64,000 nt of DNA, taken from NCBI GenBank assembly GCA_947095535.1, contig OX352773.1:105043948-105107947 (forward strand), in the 5' to 3' direction. Positions 19,414-30,557 of this stretch are shown here, piece by piece. The notes under the pieces are model-generated. The model saw nothing but the letters and a program-made list of their open reading frames with translations. It was not told the origin of the DNA and did no database searches. The stretch is from Poecilobothrus nobilitatus. Its lineage: Eukaryota > Arthropoda > Insecta > Diptera > Dolichopodidae. The translations under genes were made by a program, and so were the position numbers. How positions within the stretch are numbered: position 1 is the stretch's first letter; the number at the start of each line of letters is the position of its first letter.

Positions 19414-20366
19414 GAGTTAATTATGGTAGATTTTATTTTTATATACATAGGTATTTGTTTTTGCAATTTCGGAATAATGTATAATTTGTATTTTGCCAAA
19501 TAATGCAGTAAATAAAAAAAAAGTTATATTTGTAATAATAAACCTACAAAAGAAATATTATGTTCCTATCCGGAATCGTACCTTCACACTACTGTGTCAG
19601 AGGTAGACACAGTAAGCACTAAATATGTATTAATAAAAAGAAATGGAAAAACACTATAAAAATACTTTGTAACTAAATTAGGCTAACTTAATGTAAAAAG
19701 TGTATAGTTATAAAAAATTATCATGCACGAAAAAGAAAGAATAAAAAAAACGATTTGAAATTGAAACCAAAAATAATAAAATACTTATTTGGGTACCTAC
19801 TACCCGTATATATACACATGATTCCAATTTCAGTTATCCCTGTGCTAATACATTATACTCACAAACCAACAAATTTATTTGGGTAGGTACCCGTAATAAA
19901 ATTACCATCTAAAAATATATAGCGTTATTTTTTTTTTTTTTTTAGAACAGTGAATATGAAAATAGAAAAATATATTGCACCTACTCTTGTAGAAAATTGA
20001 CTTTTTTGTTGTGTGAAAAATGCATTGCGTTTAGTAAAAAGTAAAACTACTTCCTATAACTATACTCTGATGGTGACGTGTAGAAGTTCCATTGGTATTT
20101 TTGAATCACTTCAAATTCCCTCCTAATTCAGATTTTTAGACATACATATATATATACTTATTCTGGAAAAAGGGCAAATCTGATTTCGCAACCGTCGATA
20201 AAATTTCTTCAATATTATATACATAAATGTATATGTATACATCCTGGCTGGCCGGAATTTGGAAAATAACTGTATCTGATTTTATAGTTGTTCGGGGCAT
20301 AAATTGAAGTTTAGTCTAGAAAGTTTACTCGAAACGATATTATTACATTAGTAATTATTATCATCA

Positions 20367-20787
20367 TCCAGTCAATGGTGTAGTGGTTAAGACACCGACT
20401 TTTCATATGAAAGGTCTCGGATTCAAACCCAGACTGGGTCATATAAATTAATAAAAAATAATAGACAGTTTTCTTATAATATATAATTAGTAGAATATAA
20501 TTAAATTAAAAATAAGTATATATGTCCTATAAATTATAATTTAATATCATATTGTTAATAGCTACATAATAAAATTATAATAAACTATAATTCTTGTATA
20601 AGATAATAGATGGCGTAGAAATAAGAGAAACGTCTCATAATCTTGTACAATAGCTACAGCCGAGTAATCAACGGCTTAGTGAATTTAATGATTACAGAAA
20701 CTGAAACTTAGTCAAATATTAATAAATAAATGACTTTGTGAATGCCCTATGCTCCTTATAGAAGTGGCAAGGAGAGAAAAAAAAAAT
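20367..20787 (+). mobile_element. tRNA-headed SINE (~420 bp)
   Basis: The head carries an A-box-like GGTGTAGTGGTTAAGACACC, which can fold as a D arm (GGTGT/ACACC), and a B-box-like GGTCTCGGATTCAAACCC, with ends CCAGTC and GACTGGG that can pair. After an AT-rich body the 3' tail GCCCTATGCTCC precedes poly-A (20777-20786). ATTATCAT flanks it at 20357 and 20786 as a probable target duplication. Head and tail are shared with the RTE-like LINE at 52339-54447, its likely mobiliser family. It is not a functional tRNA gene: the anticodon arm is not canonical. Confidence 0.82.
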
Positions 20788-22029
20788 TATCATTACAAAA
20801 CGAAAATTTGGACTTTTGACTCACTTCAAAAAGACAGAAGTGCGATGGAATATATATAAAAGTCCATGGGATATATAGAAGATTATAATAAAATTTAGAA
20901 AAAAAATTTAGAAAAAAATTTTTAAAAAACAAAAAAATCGTAACAAATATGTACATAGATTACCCATTAAAATTTACAATTCAAAAACAATTATAATAAA
21001 ATATTTGTTTGGCTTTTTTTTTTAAATGTATAAAATTACATTTTAAAATTATTAAAAACATTTTGTTTGTATAAATGCATATATGGGTATATATGTAAGT
21101 CAAATAAAATTAATTAAAAAAAAAATCAATTCGAAGAAATTAATTAATGAAAAATAATTTTTTTTTTGTTCTTTTATTATTTTTTCTTTCCCTTTACCCT
21201 TTTGTGATAGTATTATAGTTTTAAAAAATAAAAATAATATTTTCAATTAGAAATTATATCTATACTGTATATATTGTAGCTATGTATATATTTTTTTTTC
21301 TATAATAGAACACATCCAACACAACACTTTGAATGCGTTTGTTACACATCATTTTTCCGGACAAATATATATATTAATATTTTAGTTAAAGTTTTTTAAA
21401 TGAATTCTAAAGTTATAATTGTTTATAACTTTGGAAATTAATATAAAAACATTTTTTGGGAATTAATAATGTCAAAAGATTAATTTGTAATTCTGAAGCC
21501 CTGATCAAGTATTGGATTAACAAGAAACGTTGGCGTAAAGAATAGAACATTAGTTTTTTAATCATATGCCCTAGTTCCAGGCAACATACTGAAATAATAT
21601 ATTAAAAATAAATGAAAATCTTTAAAACTTAAGTTTTTAACAATACAATATTTTTTTGTACTATATATTTTTATATTAACTATATTGTGAATCAGTGAAT
21701 ATGAATGTACATACATATTAATTCAATAAGAACAAGTAAAGATCATATTGTAATAATATGATCACTCATTCTGATACCCTTGTGATACTTTTGGCAATAA
21801 TAATTATGCGTACATAATGAGAATTTTTTTTTTTTAAATCAGTCATATTATGCAAGAAAAATAACATAAAAGAGAAAAAAGTAAATTTTTTTGTAGTTTT
21901 TTTTTAAAGCAAAACTAAATTTTGTCTAACAATTAATAATTTACATTATTTTGATTGTATGTATCAAAACAGATACCTTTTAAAAATGTAAAGGTTAATT
22001 CTATGTGTAATCAAATAATTGAAATATAT

Positions 22030-23840
22030 ACGCATACGATGAGTGATGAGTGGAATTGAGATTTCCCTTCAATACAAATACAAATAATATATTTTTTTTT
22101 GAGCCACTATTAAAAAAAAGGTTAAGTAAAGGTTATATAAAATTTGATCCTCTTATAATATATTAGTACTCAATGGTTATAATTAGTTAAACGTTAACAT
22201 ATTTTCTTATGGAAATTTTTGTTCTAGGGATTATTGAAATTGGTAGGAAACTTTATTAAGAGTAAACTTTGAACCTTCCTCTGTAAGTTGATACTAATAT
22301 GTCAACTGATTTTGATCTTTTAGTACCTTTAAAATTGAAAAGTTAAAAAACTGAGTGTTTTTTTTTTAATTTTTAATATTTCGTTAGTAATTTTTTGTAT
22401 ACAATAATTTATTGTATAGCCCTTTCAGATTAAGCATTGTTAGTTAAAAATTGTGTCAATAATAGTTCTACAAGACTAAATAACAAGTAAGCTCAGTAAC
22501 CTCAAGCTCAAGTAAGTTAAGATATACACATATGTTTTTTAAAAAAACATTTTACATTTTAAGAAAAAATTTTTATAAATAAAATAATACTTACATTTTT
22601 ATAAATATTAAAAAGCTTTCCGAAAAATTCAGAACAAAGAGTCCGATCGAAGAAAATTTTAAATATTGGAGCAACACTTCTATGTAACAGTTCTTACCAA
22701 AATGGCTCATACAAAAGAAAAAGATTGTATAATTATATTATACATACAAAAGAAAAAGATTGCCTAATATTGGCTAAAAAGCTAGCTAGAAAAATATTTT
22801 TCAATGTACAAAGAACAATACTAGAACGAAATATCTTTGTAGATTTGAAAAATCACGAACATTGTACTTTGTTGATAAAGCTATCATAGAGAAATATATA
22901 AAAACTTTTTTTATTTTTAATGACAGAACAATGCCTACAATTTTTTTTCATAATACTCTATCTAACTATATAAGTATGTGCATATGTATAATGTATATAT
23001 GTATGTATGTATATGATCGAAGAATAAAATACTCCGGGCAACGTTGGGTATTCTTGCCAGTACACATATAAAATTAAGATTTTTACAAAAATGAAACATA
23101 ATTTTATGAAACAAAATCCCTTTGCATTATTAAAAATTCAATAATGTACATACATAAATATGTAAGTACTAGTAAAATAATAATGTTTATGAAACACATT
23201 TTTAAAAAGTTTATGAAGAATTTACTAATATTTATAGAGTAATAGGTTTATAACACGAAGTAGCTACCTATACAATTTGTTATGGTCATGTCTATACCAC
23301 AGTAAAATTTTGTACGAAAAACTTTATTTATTAAAAAAAAAAAAATTAATATTTTAGTACATGAAAGTGAAAACAACGTGGCTTAGGACATAACAAGATT
23401 TAAAAAATAAGTTTTTAGTTAGTTACGACAGAGAAATTTAATGTCTCAGATCTTGAAACTTGTGTGGAAAAATCGAAAACAAAAAGAAACTATATGTAGT
23501 TAAAAGTATTATTTTAATTTGTAAAATTTTTTTTGTTTCTATTGCATTACTCCTGCATTCTTTGAAATAAGTATGTGGATATGTATTAATAAAAGAAACC
23601 ATTTTTGCTAAATCATCTAAATTGATTTTGAAAATATTAATCAAAGTCAATACAAAAATTAATTAAAATTTATTTTGTTAAAAAACACTTATAGCTAAAT
23701 CAAATAAATGTTGTAAAAAATTGCTTGCAGAAGATATTGATATTTTTTTGTAAATATTTGAACAGAAATTTATCACAAGGTAAAGATTACATTTTGTGAT
23801 AAAATATGCTATATATGGACATACTTAAAAAAACAAAATT
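22030..23840. other. Intergenic AT-rich DNA
   Basis: Apart from a local near-duplication of ACATACAAAAGAAAAAGATTG near 22700-22760 and TATG-type microsatellite at 22980-23010, no gene, repeat family or RNA was recognised. Short ORFs here have low-complexity AT-driven composition. Confidence 0.5.
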
Positions 23841-23843
23841 TGC

Positions 23844-23851
23844 TATATAAA
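23844..23851 (+). promoter_or_regulatory. TATA box of the DUF753-like gene
   Basis: TATATAAA lies 89-96 bp upstream of the ATG at 23940, leaving a plausible ~65 bp 5' UTR. No initiator could be fixed. Confidence 0.5.
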
Positions 23852-23939
23852 TTTGAAAATTATATTGTAAATGATCATTTTAAAATTGACTGGAAACTGA
23901 ATATATTTTGTTTTGTTTGTTTCAAAATAATTTCGCAAT

Positions 23940-24671
23940 ATGTTAAAGGGATGTCTAAATATTATAGTCCTAGCGTTTGTCGCTATTAATCAAACTCTGG
24001 CAGTTAAGACAACCAAAACATGTTATAGTTGTGAAGGATTAACTTGTTTAAGAACATTGCATAATAAGACAGAACAATGTTTGGACATTTTAGATTTCTG
24101 TGTTACAATATATGGAAATTGTAAGTTATAGTTTAAATTATATTACATATTTATATTTTATTTAATATACTTATTTTTATTTAAATATGTCAGCTCAGGT
24201 TATTCGCCGCGGATGCTTTTTAAGCACACCCGAAGAATATCGTATTAAATGTGAATTATCTGGAAATACAAAATTAGATTGCCATAAATGCAATGAAGAT
24301 AAATGCAATGACTTAAACCGAGATGATATATTATGTATACAATGTGATTCGGATTTGGTAATCTTAAAGCGTCGTTAATTTAATATATCCTGTTAAATAT
24401 TATTAAATTCCTATAAATTTAGTATCCAGATTGCAAATCTAGTCCCAGCAGCATCCAACCAAAACGTTGTAAAGTTCCAAGTGCATCAAATAGCTATTGT
24501 TATGTAAAATATGAAAATGGAAAAACAACTCGCGGTTGTTCAGTTGAAGTTGCTGAACAGAAATATTGTTTTAATGACATTAAATGTGTCTTATGTTTAT
24601 CTAAAGATGTTGAAGCTTGTAACAGAATTGATTTTCAGCCAGATTCAGCTAAATCTCTGTTTTTGTTTTAA
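23940..24671 (+). CDS. Secreted cysteine-rich DUF753/Ly6-like protein, three exons
   Basis: Exons 23940-24120, 24194-24357 and 24423-24671 join through GT-AG introns (donors GTAAGT and GTAATC; phases 1 and 0) into a 197-aa protein. Residues 1-22 form a signal peptide (MLKGCLNIIVLAFVAINQTL then A). Two tandem modules follow: CYSCEGLTC...RRGC...CHKCNEDKCN, and CIQCDSDLYPDC...SYCYV...TTRGCSVE...CVLCLSKDVEACN. This CxxC, RGC and final CN layout is that of the DUF753 repeat proteins of flies, related to Ly6/three-finger folds. It should be secreted; no hydrophobic GPI-type tail is visible. Exact function is unknown. It is the only intact host gene in the window. Confidence 0.85.
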
Positions 24672-24719
24672 GTATTTCCTGTCTGTATTAAGGAAAAGGT
24701 AATATTTTACGAAATGTAA

Positions 24720-24729
24720 AATAAATAAA
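24720..24729 (+). terminator. Polyadenylation signals
   Basis: Two overlapping AATAAA hexamers (24720-24725 and 24724-24729) lie ~50 bp after the stop codon of the DUF753-like gene. Confidence 0.6.
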
Positions 24730-25220
24730 AAATTTAAACAAAATTGCTTATCAAGAGGTATTTTATTGAGGGAATATTTTATTTACTCCACAATTATGAT
24801 TGATAAACCAAGTCAGAATAAAATATTTTTATTCAAATAAATTATAAAATTTATTTAATTCAAAAAAAAATTTTTATATTAATTTTTTCATCATTTTTTG
24901 TTCAAGTTTAGTTAAATTACTTTAACATATTCAGGAACACTAATTTAAATTTAAAACTTTTCTTTTTTGTTTACATAAATACATAATTACAATTTACAAA
25001 ATGTTATAATATGAAACCATAAAAACCAAACTTAATAATAATTAAACACATTACTACAATTAAACCTTTAATTCAAGTATTTACATATTACATTTAGATA
25101 ATTATACTTAATCTAAAATTAATATTAAAATTATACAAAGCAAAATTTATTTTATAAAAAAAAAAATGTATATTTACTTATATTTAATATTTCACAAAAT
25201 TTTTACAACAAAAATAGTGA
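24730..25220. other. AT-rich DNA, no gene seen
   Basis: This lies between the host gene and the 3' region of the LINE on the minus strand. It may include LINE 3' UTR, but no clear tail or target duplication was found. Confidence 0.4.
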
Positions 25221-25224
25221 AGAA

Positions 25225-27031
25225 CAATTATGAAATTATTTTGAATAGTGATTTTTTGATCACATCTTTACTCATGTTTATATTTATTATAGTTTTGTAT
25301 TGATTCACATTTATCAACATTCTATTAATCGGCTCATATTTGCCGTAATTAGTCCTATGATATCTAATCGAAAATGTGTTTTCGGACCTGAAACGTGTTC
25401 GTGTGTTGATTGAGTTAATTAATATATTGTTAATGTAGTGTAATCTATATAGTTATGAAATACCTGAGTAATAAAAACAATACCCATGACTGTTCGTCTG
25501 CATTCTATAGTATTCATGTCAAGTAATTTGAGACGATTGACATATGGAGGTTTGATGATAGTGTGGGGACCAGAACTGATTTGCATACTCCAGAATAGGA
25601 CGAACTAAGGTCGTGTAAAGAGATTTTATAATATATGGGTCATTAAATTCTCTAGACCATCTTTTTACAAAACCTAGCATTGAGTTTGCTTTACTAATGA
25701 TTTTGCTAATATGTGTATTAAAAGTAAGTTTACAATCAAAAGTTACACCAAGATCATTAAATTCAGTGACTCTTTTTATTATGTTCTTATTAAAAGTGTA
25801 ATTATTTGTGATTAAGTTTAGGGAACGCGTAAATGAAATGGCGGCACATTTATGAATGTTTAAAATAAGATTGTTACATTTACACCAGTTCATAAAGTTA
25901 TTAAGATCTTTTTGGAAAGAGTCTGCATCATTCATTGAGCACACTTCTTTAAAGATTTTCATGTCGTCCGCGTAAATTTTTATGGAACTATTCTGAATAA
26001 TCTTAGTAACATCATTTATTGAGATAATAAACAACAATGGTCCAAGATTACTACCCTGTGGTACTTCAGAATTAGCAACAAAAGATGCTGAAATTGCTGT
26101 TCTGAAAGGAACACTATAGCTACGGTTATTTAAGTATGAATCAATCCAGTTAATTAAGAATTAAGGAAAACCATATTTTTTTAATTTATAGAGTATTACA
26201 CTATGAGGTAGAAGATCAAACGCTTTACTTAAGTCAGTGTAAACCATGTCAGTTTGGCGCCCAACTTCCATTGTTTTCAAAATAGTTGAAGCTATTTCTG
26301 TAAGATTAGTTACAGTTGATCTCTTTTTTACAAATCTATGTTGATCATTCACTATAAATTCAGAACAATAATCATAAATTGCATCAAAGACCATAAGCTC
26401 AAACCCTTTCGGCAAACTAGAAAGTTTAGCAATAGGCCTATAATTCACGACATTACTTTTTGAGTCTTTTTTATGAACTGGCCTTATGTACGATTGTTTG
26501 TTTCCATAACTTAGGGAACACCCCAGAAGCAAAAGATTTATTAAAAAGAAGTGCTATAAGATTAGATAGGGAATCGGCGCAACGCTTTAAATTTATTTCT
26601 GGGAGGTTATCTGGTCCAGGAGCAGAGTTATCACCCAATTTAGTTAGATAAAGCTGTATTGCGGCTGGTGTAAAATTAATATTTTGAAGAGGTCAACTTG
26701 CAAAGTCTTCCAAATGGTTAAAATTAGATTCATCAATATCGAAAGAAGAAGTAGAATAACTACCGGCAAAAAAATCTTTAAAATAATTAGATATAACAAT
26801 TGATTCGTTAGAATTCTGATCTTTGTAAGACATATAATTTGGATATTGATCGGATTTACGTTTTGAATTTACAAGCTTCCAAAAAGATTTAGGATCTGTA
26901 CGAAGTTGCGAAGCAATTCTACTAATGTAAGCTTCATATTTAAGACTTAGTAAGGATTTGAATGCGGTAAATAAATTTAGAAAATTGGAATAAGAAATAT
27001 TATCCTTCTTTTTTAAATATGCATTCCACAT
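25225..27031 (-). pseudogene. LINE 1 reverse transcriptase
   Basis: After a linker (27031-26693, WNAYLKKKDN..., SFWKLVNSKRKSD) come VNYRPIAKLSSLPKGFE, NDQHRFVKKRST and TDLSKAFDLLPHSVILYKL (26532-26161). After a break, the catalytic-site motif IYADDMKIF and the block YTTLVRPILEYANQFWSP (26037-25519) follow, then a shifted-frame tail to about 25225. Motif order and wording fit the Jockey/CR1-like LINEs. At least three frameshifts or stops interrupt it. Confidence 0.83.
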
Positions 27032-27058
27032 TTTATTTTTTTTATTTCTAAGAATTTT

Positions 27059-28010
27059 TCAAGGAACATACAAGTCAAATCCATGGTAAATTACTTCGTA
27101 AAATTTATCAATCGCATTATTTAAAACATATATGTCTAGTAAAGAATTAAAGTTAATTGAAAGAAAAAAATTGTTAAGCATATAAAAATTAGTTTTGGAA
27201 AAATTAAATTTATATGAGATATTTAATGACGATTTATTTAAACAATTATAATGAAATTGAAAACTGAAAGGGGGATGATGACAATCAATTTTTGAAAGAG
27301 GTGTTGCCTTTAATATTCTAGTTATATTTACCCAGTCAGAAGTAAAAAGAAGGTATAGTTGTTTGTTTAATAGATTTTTAGTTGAAGAGACTTGTTGAAG
27401 TCCGCATGCAAGCAAACTATCTATAACTGTTGATTCGACATTAGAGGTTAAATTAGTCGGAATGTAGAAACATTCCTCGTCATGAAGTTGCCAATTAATA
27501 TTTGGCAAATTAAGATCCTCACATATTATGAGTTCGTCAAGGTCATTTAATTTATTATTCAAAGAATCAACAACTGAGCAGAAATCTTGGTAAACTTTTA
27601 TATTACTATTTGGAGGAATGTAGCAACATAGAATATAAAGATTTAAAACATTTAAATCAATTTTAACTGCTATTACATCACAGTTTATTAAATCAGGTAT
27701 TTGTACCTGTGAAGAGTTAAAGTTATTCTTAGCTGATATAAGAACACCTCCACCTTTAGGAATCAATGAATTATTTAAAATATCAATATCATTTTGATAT
27801 CTATCTTTCCTGTTAACTAAGTAAGAATTGTCAAATAATTCAAGAGAATTAATAGAAGGAGATAACCAAGTCTCAGTAAGCATAAATATATCCGAGTTTA
27901 GTACTTTGGAATTGAAAAACTTGTGTTGTTTTAGTGCGTAATCCTCTTACATTTTGATAATATAATGAGAGATTACTTGTCCTATCTTTATGCTTTATTG
28001 TTGATACAGT
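27059..28010 (-). pseudogene. LINE 1 APE-type endonuclease
   Basis: Apurinic-like endonuclease that nicks target DNA for priming. Visible motifs are QNVRGLRT (27990), MLTETWLSPSINS (27883 onward), GGGVLISAK, CCYIPPNSN, the ICEDLNLPNINW segment (where the family has GDFN-P) and a SDH-like region at KIDCHHPP. A frameshift near 27905-27935 separates the first motif. Replacement of GDFN by CEDLN removes the usual Asp-Phe-Asn triad order. Confidence 0.8.
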
Positions 28011-28169
28011 GATTAAGTTATTTTTAACTTTTGGCAAAAAAAAAATTATTATAACTTTCTCTCGATCGCTGTAAGTGATTATAGTAGTTACTATTCCAAT
28101 AACTACGAAATGCTTTTAAGTCTTCTTGCATAATTTTAATGGGCGCGCCAATAGACTCATGATAGTTTA

Positions 28170-28545
28170 CAAAGTGGTCATAAAGAGCTTTGTAAGTCAT
28201 TTGTTTCCTAACTTCTTCTTTTTGTATGTAAGAGTATCTATACGATCTTGTATTGATTGGGATTTCATCAGAGGTCTTTATCTCGTGTTTAATTTCATTG
28301 GAGAACGATAATTTATTATTGGTCTTAAAGAATATCTCCTCATATTCCTTGCAAAGTTTTATTAAGGATTTTTTTCTTCTTGGTTTAAATGATTAGTTCT
28401 TAAAAGTTCATTGATATTAGTTTCATTAATTTCATCATAAGATATATTAAAATTGTTGATTTCTACATAACTATTTTCAGAAAGATCTCTAACTTTTAGA
28501 GGTTGTTCAAGAAAAAGAATTTGTTCATTATTTGATTTATTTATT
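28170..28545 (-). pseudogene. Inverted errantivirus/Gypsy pol fragment
   Basis: On the minus strand, two frames give LEQPLKVRDLSENSYVE and then SLIKLCKEYEEIFFKTNN, IKHEIKTSDEIPINTRSY and IQKEEVRKQ. This is the stretch between protease and the first reverse-transcriptase block of Gypsy-type retroelements. It lies back to back with the plus-strand pol starting at about 28570, so it is inverted relative to it. The reverse-transcriptase core that should join the two pieces is missing. One frameshift lies near 28380. Confidence 0.7.
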
Positions 28546-28569
28546 ATTCAACAGAGCTATAACAATTAT

Positions 28570-30557
28570 GGGTATAATATACTCCTTCAGATCTTAATAA
28601 TTTTGCAAAACTTACTAAACCGTTAACTGAATGCTTAAAAAAGGGAAAACAAATAATTTTAGATGAACGATGCGTAAAAACTTTTAAATTGTGAAAAGAC
28701 CTATTAACTAACGATCCGTTGTTACAATATCCGGACTTTAATAAACCTTTTGTTTTAACTACTGACGCCAGTAACTACGCAATAGGCGCCGTTCTCTCTC
28801 AAGGCCCAATAGGGAATGATAAAGCTATATGCTATGCTAGTAGAACACTTACAGATTCTGAAGTAAACTATTCTACTATAGAAAAAGAACTATTAGCCAT
28901 AGTTTGGGCTACCAAATATTTTAGGCCTTATCTTTTTGGGAGAAAGTTTAAAATCGTTACTGATTATAAACCACTTACCTGGATAATGAGTTTAAAAGAC
29001 CCTAACTCAAGATTAGTTCGATGGCGGTAAACCTTGAAGAATACGATTACGAAATCGTATATAAAAGAGGAACTCAAATTCGAAACGCGGACGCTCTAAG
29101 TAGGATAAAAATTGAAAATTTACCACCAAAAATTACGGAAATAAATATTAACGAATCTGAAAATAATACTATACTGCAACTCAGCACCAGAAAATATGGG
29201 TGCGGGATACATATCTCAGAAAGACCTCTTAATAAATTTTCTCTCCAATTAATTTTTGAAAAAACTAATGAAACACCTTGTACTAATTTAGAAATGCTTT
29301 TCAAAAATAAACAAAGAAGAACAATTAAAATATATACATAATTATTCAGAACAAAGTATGATAGAACTATTTAAAAAATTTATATCACCAAATAAATTAA
29401 ATGCAATATATACAAAAGATGATGATATATTTAAAATAATCCAAGAAGTTTTTAGTAAACATTTTTCTCAATATAAAATATTTAAATTAATACGATGTGT
29501 AGAATTACTTGAAAACGTCAAGGACAATGATGAAGAAGATAAAATAATTAAAGACTATCATGCAAACAATAAACATAAAGGTATCAACGCAACCTTTTTT
29601 CATCTTAAAAGAAATTACTATTTTCCTTTTATGAAAACAAAAATTAACAAAATTATTAACTATTGTGATGTCTGTCAAACCCTTATATACAACAGATCTC
29701 CACCAAAAGTAAAATTAACTGTTTCTGAAATTCCACAAAAACCTCTTGACATTGTACATATAGACATATATTGTATCAACAATCAACAAATTCTAACTAT
29801 CATAGACAAATTTTCTAAATTCGCTTCTACCTTTACCTTATCTATAAGAAATAGTTTACTCATAATCAAATCTCTTAAAAATTATATAAGTTTACATGGT
29901 ACACCCAGAAAAATCGTTTCAGATCCAGGAATGGAATTTACTGGAATAATATTTAAAGATTTTTGCATACAATATGGCATTGATCACCATGTAACTTGTT
30001 TCAGCAATAGCAATAGCAACTCCCCCGTGGAACGTTTTCATTCGACACTTAATGAAATATACAAAATTAATTATACAAAACAAAAATCTAAAGACCATGA
30101 CGAAATTCTATCTGAATCCTTAATAACTTATAATAACGCTATACATTCCGCTACAAAATTAACTCCATTCAAAGTATTTTATGGTAGAACTTATAAATTT
30201 AACAATAATTCTCAACGTAGAAACGTTCACGAATATTTAGAAAATTTACAAGAATTTCAAAATCAAATATTTCCTGAAATAAAAGATAGATTAGAAAACC
30301 AAATTAATGAAAATATGGAGAAACTTAACCAAAATAGAAACGACCTAAAAGACTTTAACGAAGGGACAATCATATTTAGAAAAGAAAACAAACGTAACAA
30401 ATTAACTCCTAGATTTAAGAAAGAAATAGGAAAAAAAAACCAACACGTAATACTTCTTACCCATAAAAATAAATTGCATAAATCTAAAATTAAAAAACCT
30501 AAATCTAAATTTCAGCTTAACCCAGCTTGTAACAGCCCAGAAAATGGAGATAAATGA
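28570..30557 (+). pseudogene. Errantivirus pol: RNase H and integrase
   Basis: Begins with NFAKLTKPLTECLKKGKQI (after about 28590). RNase H follows: [34 protein letters not shown] and [11 protein letters not shown] frameshift near 29025 leads to IRNADALSRI. Integrase (29358-30557, 399 aa) has the zinc region HANNKHKG...CDVC, catalytic Asp in HIDIYC, Asp in IVSDPGMEF, and Glu in SPVERFHS. It removes 3' ends and joins viral DNA to the genome. The integrase frame is open, but the reverse-transcriptase core is absent. Confidence 0.88.

Larger units (their letters stand above)
18721..21600. mobile_element. Non-autonomous DNA element with ~225 bp TIRs
   Basis: 18721-18945 and 21374-21600 are inverted repeats of each other with few mismatches. 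The ends carry ATGTTGCCTGGAACTAGG, and the inner ends carry AACTTTAGAATTCATTTAAA. No transposase is visible in the ~2.4 kb interior, which holds a Helitron-like end (19386) and a SINE (20367-20787). Flanking target duplications could not be fixed, so the superfamily is undecided. Confidence 0.85.
25225..28060 (-). mobile_element. LINE 1 (Jockey-like non-LTR retrotransposon), decayed
   Basis: Minus-strand ORF2 runs from an endonuclease start (LSLYYQNVRGLRT near 28000) through endonuclease, linker, reverse transcriptase and a C-terminal region with NYGKYEPINRM near 25300. The upstream region to about 28200 may be the end of ORF1. Stops and frameshifts are spread throughout. No 3' poly-A or target duplication was resolved. 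Confidence 0.82.

Noticed and set aside
20368..20440. tRNA gene
   Set aside because: A and B boxes and pairing ends are present, but the anticodon arm is not a normal 5-bp stem with 7-base loop, and the unit ends in a LINE-like tail and poly-A; it is a SINE head.
22862..23071. 69-aa plus-strand ORF
   Set aside because: Composition follows AT-rich and TATG microsatellite sequence; no motif or conserved neighbour.
23438..23650. 70-aa minus-strand ORF upstream of the host gene
   Set aside because: No recognisable domain or splice context, and low-complexity residues; most likely chance.
28126..28311. 61-aa plus-strand ORF
   Set aside because: Antisense of the inverted Gypsy-type pol fragment, which has recognisable motifs on the minus strand.
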